Shown: in pieces, positions 18,705-27,334 of the stretch
Layout of the letters: the number at the start of each line of letters is the position of its first letter
Numbering within the stretch: the first letter of the stretch is position 1
NCBI RefSeq assembly: GCF_002188635.1
Contig: NZ_NINX01000044.1
Location: 24,311-88,310 of the forward strand
DNA length: 64,000 bases
Origin: Pigmentiphaga sp. NML030171
GTDB taxonomy: Bacteria; Pseudomonadota; Gammaproteobacteria; Burkholderiales; Burkholderiaceae_B
Direction of reading: 5' to 3'
Position numbers and translations under genes: made by a program
Notes under the pieces: model-generated
Told to the model about the DNA's origin: nothing
The model's input: the letters and a program-made list of their open reading frames with translations, nothing else
The model's database searches: none

Positions 18705-19589
18705 ATCGTACTATCGCACGGCAATGCAGCGCGACAATCCTTAAATGTCTATCCGTGGGGCTAGGTCGTCGGCGTAGCGCCAATCGACAAAAAATCTCTA
18801 CTGAAAAATCAAGGGGTACAGCTTCCCGCAACAACTTCCGGGCGCCTGGGTTCTTATAGCACAACTCGCCAGACACTTCTTTCCATGCCTGATACCAGTT
18901 TCCAATACGTGTTCGACTGTAAGCCCTCTTCGCTTTTCCGATCAGCCTTTCGGCTTATAGTCGATAGGACATGCTGAGCAACGAATTGTGATCCGGAAAC
19001 CATGACTTAAGCTCACGGACGTTCCAAAACACTCCGATACTTGTAATTTGGTGTTCTTGTCTCTTCCGGATGTACTGTAGGCTACGCGAGACTCTGTTCA
19101 ATCATGCCTCTGGTCGCCCGAAATTCTCTATTTGACTTGGCCTGCCTGTTGGCAACAGTACCATGCTCCATAGCAAACCAAAGTAGAGTTACAGTATTGG
19201 CGCCGCAGGACAGTCCATCGAATTTCATCAGATATGAGTTCTAACAAGCTGCCTTGACAACTTCATATCCACGCCTGGTAGGGGCTCCTATTTTTTACGC
19301 TCATCCTATCTACCGCTTCCTCGTAATCGCTTGCAGTCCATGTAATACAGTTTGGCACTTCCTGTTGAAGCCTCTCCGAAATCTTTAATGCCACTCTTTG
19401 CGGCATCCAATCTGCAAAGCCCAACGCATATAAGTCCCTGGGTTGACGGGGATTAGAAATCCTCCGTCCAATTTACGCTATATGGCTCCCAACTACCCGC
19501 GTTGCGCTGAATGTCGAGAATGAAGCGGCGAGGATGCAAATTAAAGAATGCTGCCTTACGTTTGTAGGCTAAATCAAAAAAGTTTTCAT
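18705..19589 (-). pseudogene. Multiply frameshifted remnant of an unrecognised gene
   Basis: No long open frame, yet the - strand reads as protein in successive pieces. From 19589 an ATG after an AGG ribosome-type site runs into a T6 tract; restoring one T gives MKTFFDLAYKRKAAFF... to about 19450. It continues in another frame (NPRQPRDLYALGFADWMPQR) to about 19265, then a third (RRGYEVVKAACxNSYLMKFD, LLWFAMEHGTVANRQ) to about 19020, and a fourth (VRELKSWFPDHNSLLSMSYR, NWYQAWKEVSGELCYKNPG) to about 18780. At least three shifts and three in-frame stops are present. It lies directly after the capsule glycosyltransferase gene. The family is not recognised; the remaining 18498-18704 stretch shows nothing I can name. 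Confidence 0.6.
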
Positions 19590-19596
19590 GCTTACC

Positions 19597-20955
19597 TCAT
19601 AAAGCAAGCGAATGAAACAGAGCGCATAGTTGGGAACTCGCAAAGGCAGGAGCCCCTCTGACCTTCGCCCGCTCTAGAAATGGACTGTAGCTTCCCTGAG
19701 AGCCGGGTGCACTCGACATGTAAAATTTCGTCAACCGTTCTCGGGCTGAACGTTCACAGCTCTCGGGCGAAATTTCCGTTCGCATCATGTCGCTGAATTT
19801 TTCCCGTATATGCTCAAGCGACAGGGAAGATATAGATACATCTTGAGGTCCCGTGCCAAAAAAGGGTGTACCAAAAAAAAGCACAGACTTTCCGCAAAGG
19901 GACGCTTGAAGTGTCGTAGTTGAGCCTTGTCCTAGGATATAAGTTGATCGAGTTATAAGTGCATGGACAGAAGCATTCAAGGGAGCAATTTTCACATTTG
20001 GAACTTCAACCAGCTGCTCAAGAAATTGTGCATTTCGCCGCCCAAATGCTGCTGGATGCTCCTTCACAACGATAGGCATCTCTTTTGAGAGCGCTTTCAC
20101 GGTAGCCAGTACTGTTCTGTGGTGATCCCTAATCTCTGCTTCAGGTATCCAATAATCGCTAGTTGATTCCGGGTAAAACTGAAGAGGCAAAAATCCAAAT
20201 TGCTCCGGCAGTTCTCGTGTCTGTTTTTTTTCTAGTTTTATCGCAGCGGAAAAATTTGATGGAGTAGCATACATGCGGTGACTCAACAGGCGCCGAGGAG
20301 GAAATGAAAAACTATTCGTGTCGCGAGTCAACGCACGGTACGCAGTAAAGGCGAATGGCTTTATAGAGTCGATAAATAAACGGCGAGCGGCAACCCTACC
20401 CGATGACGAGTCCACACCTATTAACCAATCAGGTGTAACGCCTCCCTCCGTAAACCCTCGAAATAATGAATCAATCTCATCCAAACTATTTTTATCAATT
20501 TCCTGCTTCCCGCACAGCTCACCGAACTTTGTAAACCTCATTCGCTTGGAAAATGGCGTGCCCACGATAGAATATGCAGGCACTCCGAGTTCTTTTGCTG
20601 CCAAAACCAAAGTATGTAAGACGTAGGAGTCTATTGGTAGACACAAGACTCGATCAATTGCATGCTTAGAAAGAATCGAGATCCATCGCCGGAACGCCTG
20701 CGTAACTAAGTCTTTTGCTTGGGTCCGCTCCTTATACCGCAAAAAGCGGCATCGAGCGATAATATCGTCAATTTCGCACGAAAAATCAAAGTTAGGTACT
20801 TTCTCAGATAATAGTGAAGAACAGCCCCACCACGGGGCACCTGCGACACCGCGCTCATCGGAAATAGGGACAATCTCTGCATCCGGCGCGAGATCTCTGG
20901 CCAAGCGCAGAAAGCCTGGTGCAATTCGTCTTCTTACAAAAACTAGGAGTTTCAT
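19597..20955 (-). CDS. Capsule-type glycosyltransferase / capsular polysaccharide synthesis protein
   Basis: 452-residue GT-B-like protein. The C-terminal half is the best signature: FLPLQFYPESTSDYWIPEAE, then KEMPIVVKEHPAAFGRRN and the substrate-loop-like LGQGSTTTLQASLCGKSVLF, which are seen in capsule synthesis (KpsC/KpsS-like) and related surface-carbohydrate transferases. The N-terminal half starts MKLLVFVRRRIAPGFLRLA and is poorly conserved. ATG 20955 overlaps the wzy stop (ATGA). It is the only intact transferase in this operon, so the other sugars must be added by enzymes encoded elsewhere, the pseudogene, or the + strand operon. Confidence 0.7.
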   Translation of the reverse strand: MKLLVFVRRRIAPGFLRLARDLAPDAEIVPISDERGVAGAPWWGCSSLLSEKVPNFDFSCEIDDIIARCRFLRYKERTQAKDLVTQAFRRWISILSKHAIDRVLCLPIDSYVLHTLVLAAKELGVPAYSIVGTPFSKRMRFTKFGELCGKQEIDKNSLDEIDSLFRGFTEGGVTPDWLIGVDSSSGRVAARRLFIDSIKPFAFTAYRALTRDTNSFSFPPRRLLSHRMYATPSNFSAAIKLEKKQTRELPEQFGFLPLQFYPESTSDYWIPEAEIRDHHRTVLATVKALSKEMPIVVKEHPAAFGRRNAQFLEQLVEVPNVKIAPLNASVHALITRSTYILGQGSTTTLQASLCGKSVLFFGTPFFGTGPQDVSISSLSLEHIREKFSDMMRTEISPESCERSARERLTKFYMSSAPGSQGSYSPFLERAKVRGAPAFASSQLCALFHSLAL

Positions 20956-22127
20956 GACAAACGCTTTGAATCTTGAACGATTTTTACACTAATTAAGTAA
21001 GCTAAACAAAGCCATAGCATATAGCTCTGCATAACAGTGAAAGCGGAAAATGAAAAAATAAACTCCGCGACAAATATCAAGTAAACACTCAAAGCATATG
21101 GGTTATTAATAATTTTTTTCCGCAACGCTTGGCCAGCCTGCCACATCAACGCACAATAAAACAGCAATGTCAGTGGAGCCCCAAAAATAATCACCATTCC
21201 GAAAGGCGAGAAATGAATAGTGCTATCCGTTTGCCCATTAATGTCAATAGCAGCACCTAAACCGTAACCAGTTAGCCAGCCATACTCATGTCGCCCCAGG
21301 TAGAACAATGCGGCCTCCAACTCGTCAACTCGACCCGCAGTCGCCATATTCCAATCTACAGCGTCTCCTGAAGTGAATTGAGAAAATCGTGCCAAGATGC
21401 TTTCGGGAAGAAATCCACCGGTTACAACAAGAAGTGCCGCACCAATACTAAAAAAAACAAAAAAAACCAATTTTTGCATCTGCCCTTGGCGGAATAGGAC
21501 CACCAAATACACTAACGCCATTACCACCATGGACATCATTGCCCCACGCTTACCCGAGGCGATGATTGCTACCACAGAGAGCAACGCATAAGCCCATCTC
21601 TTAAAAGCGAGACCGTAAGCAAGGGAAATAAAACTAGCCGTGTTTTGCAGGCCGAAATACACCCCTAAACCAGATGCTGCCGCAAGATGCATGAAAGAGG
21701 CAGCCCCTAAACTGAAAACCAGCGCTAGCCGCGCGATGCTTCCTAAGATCCTATTTACGGTCGCCACATAGGCGAATGAACTTGTCGTAAAGAAGAGGAT
21801 AGTAAATAAACAAAAAAGCAAACGGAGTAGATTGCCTGCGATATCAATAATATCCCCTCCATGAACGATGGTCATGACAGATGCGGCTGCCATCATTATG
21901 ACCAATAATGCGGCGAGGGGTGGGGTAGGCCTTTCTACATAGGGCGAAAAAATCCCGGCCATCAATAGGAGCACTAGAGCAGGAAAGCCAAAATAAAATA
22001 CATAAGCTCCAATATCGTAGCTTAACCGTGTTACCTTTAGAACATGGAACACCGGTCCGAGCACACTTAGAGCTAGCGCAAGATATAGCGCATACCGCAG
22101 AGTAATATGCAAGCGCGCCAGTTTCAA
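20952..22127 (-). CDS. Wzy-like polysaccharide polymerase (multi-span membrane protein)
   Basis: Very hydrophobic, about ten to twelve predicted membrane spans (for example YALYLALALSVLGPVFHVL, ALVLLLMAGIF, MSMVVMALVYLVVLF). A large periplasmic loop near residues 240-310 contains TAGRVDELEAALFYLGRHEYGWLTGYGLG, resembling the Wzy_C/O-antigen ligase loop pattern (GxGxG before membrane). I choose TTG 22127: it overlaps the wzx stop as TTGA and follows AGAAGG at about 8 bases. An alternative start at 22196 would overlap wzx by 73 bases and adds a non-hydrophobic tail. Sequence alone cannot tell polymerase from ligase, but position beside wzx favours polymerase. Confidence 0.75.
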   Translation of the reverse strand: MKLARLHITLRYALYLALALSVLGPVFHVLKVTRLSYDIGAYVFYFGFPALVLLLMAGIFSPYVERPTPPLAALLVIMMAAASVMTIVHGGDIIDIAGNLLRLLFCLFTILFFTTSSFAYVATVNRILGSIARLALVFSLGAASFMHLAAASGLGVYFGLQNTASFISLAYGLAFKRWAYALLSVVAIIASGKRGAMMSMVVMALVYLVVLFRQGQMQKLVFFVFFSIGAALLVVTGGFLPESILARFSQFTSGDAVDWNMATAGRVDELEAALFYLGRHEYGWLTGYGLGAAIDINGQTDSTIHFSPFGMVIIFGAPLTLLFYCALMWQAGQALRKKIINNPYALSVYLIFVAEFIFSFSAFTVMQSYMLWLCLAYLISVKIVQDSKRLS

Positions 22128-23437
22128 CGCAATTTCCTTCTCATCAACTGATAACTTATGGAAATAAATAACCCGGCATCTAGAACAATCATCCACACCA
22201 GGTAGAGGACGCTGTCGGGCAAAAGACTACTTCCCGCCACAGTCCAAACGGCACTCAGCAAGACAAGTGCCGAACCCAATAATCTTTTCCACCGTAACAA
22301 CTGTCTATAAACAATGCATACTATAAGCAGAAGAACACTTATGGAAAGCGCCATTGAAATTGGCTGTGACACCCCAGCTGCCGCCGCGCCAATTAACGTA
22401 AGCCACGCTATACAAAGGCCGCTGCCGTGAAGCAGCACTGATCTCGACGATACGGCAAAGGTTCTGCTGGAAACGAGCCCAAGGAACGAAACGCCCATTA
22501 CAGAAGCATATGCTAGTCCCATTCCCACTGTTTCAATCCCTTTCACATGTGGGAGAAAGGGGGCAACAATCGAGCAACAAACGGCAAGCCAACCGATTAC
22601 ATAATTAAGGCGTGCCCATTCGTCGACCACCCAATTTTCCGCAATATGATCTGCGGCGAGAACCTTAGGTAAAGCCCAGATATAGGCAGAGGAACTTAGC
22701 ATTGATAATGCAGCTCCAAGGACAGATCCAATGCCAGATAAACCCGAAGCAGCAAGGCCAAAAGCGGTCGGCATCACAATACGATCGCCATGCTGACTCG
22801 CAACCTGCAAAAAATTTCTTAGAATTTGAGGCCCGCCAATTCCAGTTATTTTTTTTATTGGAAAAGAAAAGCGGAAGCGTTTAGGGATAACGGCCATGCA
22901 AAGAGCAATTCGAAGCAGCTCCTTAACAACCATCACCGACAAAAAAAACTGAAGTGCATAGTAAGCTGCCAGCAATGCAGCAACGTTTAATAAGGCATCG
23001 ACGATAGAAATCCTAAGGAGAACATCACCGCGCTGATGTACTCTAACTAGGACAGAGCAATTACCTGAGGCTGCGAATACAAGAGAATAAAGAGAAAGCA
23101 ATACAGCAGAAGAAAGAGACAGAACCTCAAGGAAGACCACCGTCCCCAGCGTTATAGTGAAAGCCAGTATCGCTGTTCCTCCAATGTAAAGTAGAACAGC
23201 GTCTAGCAGTGCTTGGCGTTTGGCTTCGTTATCCGAGGGGCCCAATTGCAGCAACGCAGTAGCAGGGCTTGGAATGCAAGCCAGAGCCAATTGAATACTC
23301 GCTCGCGTCGCTAGCCAGAGTCCAACAAAACCAAGGCCGGCACTTAGCGCCAGCACTGCCGGGGTGGCTACGTTCGATGCTGCGGGCAGCATCGTACTGA
23401 CTAGGATCACCCCCCTTCGCCATAAACGCGATTCCAT
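22124..23437 (-). CDS. Wzx-like lipid-linked oligosaccharide flippase
   Basis: 437 residues with about twelve membrane spans (AGLGFVGLWLATRASIQLAL near residue 35, ISIVDALLNVAALLAAYYAL near 145, VLLLIVCIVYRQLL near 370). The layout fits the MOP superfamily of polysaccharide exporters (Wzx). It would move the undecaprenyl-linked repeat unit across the inner membrane for polymerisation by the next gene. Family identity rests on topology and operon position, since sequence conservation in Wzx is low. Confidence 0.75.
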   Translation of the reverse strand: MESRLWRRGVILVSTMLPAASNVATPAVLALSAGLGFVGLWLATRASIQLALACIPSPATALLQLGPSDNEAKRQALLDAVLLYIGGTAILAFTITLGTVVFLEVLSLSSAVLLSLYSLVFAASGNCSVLVRVHQRGDVLLRISIVDALLNVAALLAAYYALQFFLSVMVVKELLRIALCMAVIPKRFRFSFPIKKITGIGGPQILRNFLQVASQHGDRIVMPTAFGLAASGLSGIGSVLGAALSMLSSSAYIWALPKVLAADHIAENWVVDEWARLNYVIGWLAVCCSIVAPFLPHVKGIETVGMGLAYASVMGVSFLGLVSSRTFAVSSRSVLLHGSGLCIAWLTLIGAAAAGVSQPISMALSISVLLLIVCIVYRQLLRWKRLLGSALVLLSAVWTVAGSSLLPDSVLYLVWMIVLDAGLFISISYQLMRRKLR

Positions 23438-23448
23438 AAGCCGAGCGT

Positions 23449-25704
23449 TTAGCGCTTATCCTCATCGGCTTCATAGGCGTAGGCTACATAGCGATATCTC
23501 GCATAACGGCCGCCATAACCATATTTACCTACACTCGCACGCAGGCCATTGAATATGACCCCAGCCACCGCAGAGCCAGCTTGCTGTAGGCGTTTCGTTG
23601 ATTCCTGCAACTCGCCAATCGTAGTTCTTTCTGACCTCGCCACCAGAAAAATTGCATCTACCTTTGTGGCCAGTGCGCTTGTATCCGCCGCGACAAGCAC
23701 TGGCGGAGTATCAATAACGACTATGTCGTATTCTTGCTTCAGGAACTCCAAGGCGCGGCTTAGGGCCGGGGAAAGCAACAGCTCACCCGGATTTGGCGGC
23801 AAGGCACCGGTTGGAATAAAGTCCACACCACTCATCACATCCTTTCGGATCGCATCTTGCGCGGTGATATTTCCTGCCAGCAGTTCACTAAGTCCATTAT
23901 CCCTAGAGATAGAAAAATACTGATGCAAATACCCCTTCCGCATATCCGCATCAATTAAAAGTACCTTCTTTCCACTATTAGCAAGAACAGCAGCAAAATT
24001 TGACGATAGGAATGATTTACCGACACCAGGGGCTGGACCGGTAATCAAAATAACTTGATTGCTCGTATCAGCCAGCGTAAACTGCATCGCGGTCCGCAGG
24101 CTACGCAATGCTTCAATCGCGGGTTCGCTAGGATAGAATTGAGCAAGAACGCCACCATACTTGTTCTTCCCCTTTAGATGTCCCGAAATTTCGCGCTGAC
24201 GATCACTGAATGGAATCGTAGCGTAGACGTTCAGTCCCGCCTTACTCTCAATGTCGTGCGGATCGGTAACCCCGCCAAATAATGCATGACGAATAAATGC
24301 GATAACCGTACCAGCAAAGACACCAAGGAAAAGTGAAAATAATATTGCAAGCAGGCGCTTGGGACGAACCGGAACCTCGGGAACAACTGCGTCATCGACT
24401 AAGCGAACGTTGCCAATACGACCTGCTTTAACGAGACGAAGTCTCTGGGTTTCATTGAGCAGAGATGCGTAGAGGTCAGTACTAACCTTTACATCTCTAG
24501 TCAATCGCAGCACGTCTTGCTCAAGATTCGGCAACTGTTTAATACTACCTGTCAGCTGATCAAGCTGCTTATTAAGAGCAGCAATTTGTGTGTCAATAGC
24601 GCGAATTGAAGGATGTTCTTGCGTGAACCGCGTTAGTAGTTCTTTCTTATTCTGTTCGAGATTAAATAGAGTAGTTTTTGTTTCAACGGATCGCTGCAAC
24701 AGCAGGCTTGCTTCTTCGCCTAAATTAATAGTCCCTCGCTGGTTGCGAAGTTGGTTATAGCGTTCCTCCGCCTGCTCTACTTCTTTCTTGAGAGTAGGTA
24801 GCTGTTTATCCAAGAACTCAAGAGATTTCTCTGCCTCGGCCGAACGACGCTCAACGTTCTGAGTGATGTATTGCTTCCCAATCTCACTTAAAATTTGTGC
24901 TGTGCGAACAGGATCCGTGCCTTCTAATGTTGCTCCTATTACGCCAGACTGCTTTCCCTTCTCCGAGATATCAAGACTAGCCTGCAATTCTCTAATGGTT
25001 AGAAGTCGCGAAAAGCTTGCTATTTCAAACTTCGCACCGGCCTTGGCGTCGAGACGGGACACGATAATAGTAATTGGGCCAACATTCGTCTCTAGTGTCT
25101 CGCGCTGGCCCACCCGTCCTTTGACTTCTCCATTAAACCCCTCGCTCACCAACGAGTACTCTCCAGCTCCTGCGGCGGTCAGCTCTATGATTTTCCCTTG
25201 TAACGCCACTGGCACTTCGAGCTCGTCAACAGCGATTTGCTCACTTCCCCAAACGTATCCGCCGTAGCCGAATATCCCCGGAGTTGACAGATCCGTTTTT
25301 TTGGATGCCCACCACTCACCGAATATTGGAAAATATTTTGGCCGAGCCAGGATAGTTAGCTTTAAATTATCAACAGCTTCCGCTACGACCAAACGAGATC
25401 TAAGTATCTCCAATTCTGCGCTTGCAGCAGTTTTGCCAGTGAGAGCGTCCGCTGTCTCTCCTAAAAGACCCCGGACCCCAACTTGACCATCTTCAACTTG
25501 GATTAACAGATCCGACTGATAAATTGGCTTCGTGAGGTATGCGTACGCAATGCCAGCGGCAAGAAAAAGTGCCGTGACAATACTGATAACCCACTTATTC
25601 TCTAAAATAATATCGAGATAATGAGCCAGAATCGCATGATCGGATTGCAACTCATTGGCAACAACGGACGTTTGGTTCATATCTGCAGTCGTAAATTTGG
25701 TCAT
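23449..25704 (-). CDS. wzc: Wzc-type polysaccharide co-polymerase / tyrosine autokinase
   Basis: 751 residues. Start ATG 25704 overlaps the phosphatase stop (TGATG); the frame is open ten codons further. N-terminal cytoplasmic segment, first span near VISIVTALFLAAGIAYAYL, Wzz domain, long periplasmic coiled coil (about 250-420, including the GNVR-like Q-rich block), second span near LLAILFSLFLGVFAGTVIAF. The C-terminal BY-kinase has Walker A GPAPGVGKSFLSSN, Walker A' VLLIDADMRKG and Walker B IVVIDTPPVL. It ends in a tyrosine cluster (YGYGGRYARYRYVAYAYEAD), the autophosphorylation tail. It controls chain length and export with Wza and is dephosphorylated by Wzb. Confidence 0.96.
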   Translation of the reverse strand: MTKFTTADMNQTSVVANELQSDHAILAHYLDIILENKWVISIVTALFLAAGIAYAYLTKPIYQSDLLIQVEDGQVGVRGLLGETADALTGKTAASAELEILRSRLVVAEAVDNLKLTILARPKYFPIFGEWWASKKTDLSTPGIFGYGGYVWGSEQIAVDELEVPVALQGKIIELTAAGAGEYSLVSEGFNGEVKGRVGQRETLETNVGPITIIVSRLDAKAGAKFEIASFSRLLTIRELQASLDISEKGKQSGVIGATLEGTDPVRTAQILSEIGKQYITQNVERRSAEAEKSLEFLDKQLPTLKKEVEQAEERYNQLRNQRGTINLGEEASLLLQRSVETKTTLFNLEQNKKELLTRFTQEHPSIRAIDTQIAALNKQLDQLTGSIKQLPNLEQDVLRLTRDVKVSTDLYASLLNETQRLRLVKAGRIGNVRLVDDAVVPEVPVRPKRLLAILFSLFLGVFAGTVIAFIRHALFGGVTDPHDIESKAGLNVYATIPFSDRQREISGHLKGKNKYGGVLAQFYPSEPAIEALRSLRTAMQFTLADTSNQVILITGPAPGVGKSFLSSNFAAVLANSGKKVLLIDADMRKGYLHQYFSISRDNGLSELLAGNITAQDAIRKDVMSGVDFIPTGALPPNPGELLLSPALSRALEFLKQEYDIVVIDTPPVLVAADTSALATKVDAIFLVARSERTTIGELQESTKRLQQAGSAVAGVIFNGLRASVGKYGYGGRYARYRYVAYAYEADEDKR

Positions 25705-26141
25705 CACTGTAATTTCTTCAATCGTCCGACCCAATGATCGACACCCGAGTTAATGAGAGCAAAGCATTCCTCAAACTCCTTCTGGCCGAGTTTATATGGA
25801 TCAAAAATCCCCGTCCTCTGATCGGGCATAAGGAGGAAAACTTTTCCCCTCACAGTGGGAAATAACGCCAACAATTCTCGGCGCTGTTCCTCATCCATGA
25901 CAAGTATGAGGTTCGAAGCTTCAACTTTTGCTCGATCAAGTTGGCGCGCTCGATGATCGCTTATATTTATGCCAGCATTTTCCAGAACTTTAATAGCTAA
26001 AGGGTCCGCACCTCTCCCTACCAAAGCCCCTAACCCCGCAGAGTTACACTCAATCCCTGGCAACCGAGATCTCAATAGACCTGCAGCCATTGGGCTACGG
26101 CAAATATTTCCAATACAAACACTTAAAATAGAATTAATCAT
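25704..26141 (-). CDS. wzb: Low-molecular-weight protein-tyrosine phosphatase, Wzb type
   Basis: 145 residues. The P-loop CIGNICRSPMA near residue 10 is the C(X)5R active site, and the general-acid Asp lies in IFDPYKLGQKEFEE near residue 115, both characteristic of LMW-PTPs. It overlaps wza (ATGA) upstream and wzc downstream, so the kinase and phosphatase are made together. It resets Wzc phosphorylation during capsule assembly. Confidence 0.95.
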   Translation of the reverse strand: MINSILSVCIGNICRSPMAAGLLRSRLPGIECNSAGLGALVGRGADPLAIKVLENAGINISDHRARQLDRAKVEASNLILVMDEEQRRELLALFPTVRGKVFLLMPDQRTGIFDPYKLGQKEFEECFALINSGVDHWVGRLKKLQ

Positions 26142-27301
26142 TGCTGGACGGTGCGGGCACCAATGAACGTGGTATTCAAGCCCGGCAATAAATTACTAAT
26201 AAAGCGGTTCCATCTAACAATCGGAGCGCTATCCACATAAACAACATCTTTGCGCTTCAACTCAAATTGCTCGGCCAACGCAAGAGCAGTAGGTGAACTT
26301 CCGTCAAGATGAAACACTTCAGGTAGACTCAAATCTGGCTGATAGCGGACGACGTATATGTGCTTAGGATCACTTGACACTGGATTCACCCCACCGGCAT
26401 CTCCAAGCGCTTCATTGAGCGAAAGACGTCCATTACGGAGAGTAACTGTAGTCGGCTTCGTCACTTCGCCGACAACAAATACCTTGTTCTCTTCTCGCGC
26501 CACAACCTTAATAACATCGCCATTTTTTAAACTGATCTGTGTAGGGTCGACGCCTGCATCCAGTAGCTGTGGGATGTTAACTAAGTAAGTGGCTCCACCT
26601 CTCGTCAACATTACTTGACTTCTGTCACCACTAGGCAAAATCCCGCCCGCGGCATTAAGAGCTTCCACCAACGAGGTCGTTACATCAGTAATAGGTAGCA
26701 CACCGGGAGTTCGCACTTCACCGTCGACATAAACCCTCTGGCTACGAAAACCTGTCACCCGAACTGTCACTTGTGGATCACGGATAACTTTCGCAAGAGC
26801 AGTGGCAAGTCTTAATTGGGCTTCGTTTATGCTTAAACCGGTAACTTTTACTGCGCCAGCATAAGGAAACTGTACCGTGCCCGTTTCGGATACAACATAC
26901 CCCTGAGGAGTCGATCCCGCTCCAGAGGTCGGCAACTGAACAGAAGCACCGCCTATGTTGTACGTTTGCGTGGGAAGCACCAACTCAGGGTGATCCCAAA
27001 CAACGATTGACAAGATATCACCGGGACCTATTCGATAGCTCTTAGCTCTATCAGCGAGAAACTCTATGCCAAGTCTCTTGATATTTTTCTTTTCATCTGC
27101 GATCTGCTCCTGATTTCTCTTGATGACCGCTAGCGTAATAGGGGTAACGGTAGGCACAGTAGTGGGATCATCAGGGACGACCGGCTCGTCGGGAGAAAAA
27201 CGCATTCCAGGCGCGAACGCACACCCTCCTAGCAGGAGCGTAGAAACCAAAATTACAAGACAGCTGCCAGATTTTATTCGCTCAAGGCAGGAGAAGCGCA
27301 T
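26138..27301 (-). CDS. wza: Polysaccharide export outer-membrane lipoprotein Wza
   Basis: 387 residues. The signal peptide ends with lipobox LLGGC (Cys near residue 27). Poly_export domain follows (YRIGPGDILSIVVWDHPEL), then SLBB domains (RVYVDGEVRTPGVLPITDVTTSL and KVFVVGEVTKPTTVTLRNGRLSL). The C-terminal amphipathic helix region ends near PIVRWNRFISNLLPGL, which forms the outer-membrane pore in Wza. It exports the polymer together with Wzc. Located 33 bp after wzi. Confidence 0.95.
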   Translation of the reverse strand: MRFSCLERIKSGSCLVILVSTLLLGGCAFAPGMRFSPDEPVVPDDPTTVPTVTPITLAVIKRNQEQIADEKKNIKRLGIEFLADRAKSYRIGPGDILSIVVWDHPELVLPTQTYNIGGASVQLPTSGAGSTPQGYVVSETGTVQFPYAGAVKVTGLSINEAQLRLATALAKVIRDPQVTVRVTGFRSQRVYVDGEVRTPGVLPITDVTTSLVEALNAAGGILPSGDRSQVMLTRGGATYLVNIPQLLDAGVDPTQISLKNGDVIKVVAREENKVFVVGEVTKPTTVTLRNGRLSLNEALGDAGGVNPVSSDPKHIYVVRYQPDLSLPEVFHLDGSSPTALALAEQFELKRKDVVYVDSAPIVRWNRFISNLLPGLNTTFIGARTVQQ

Positions 27302-27334
27302 AAAAAAATCCCAAAAAATATGCCTACAGGCATT

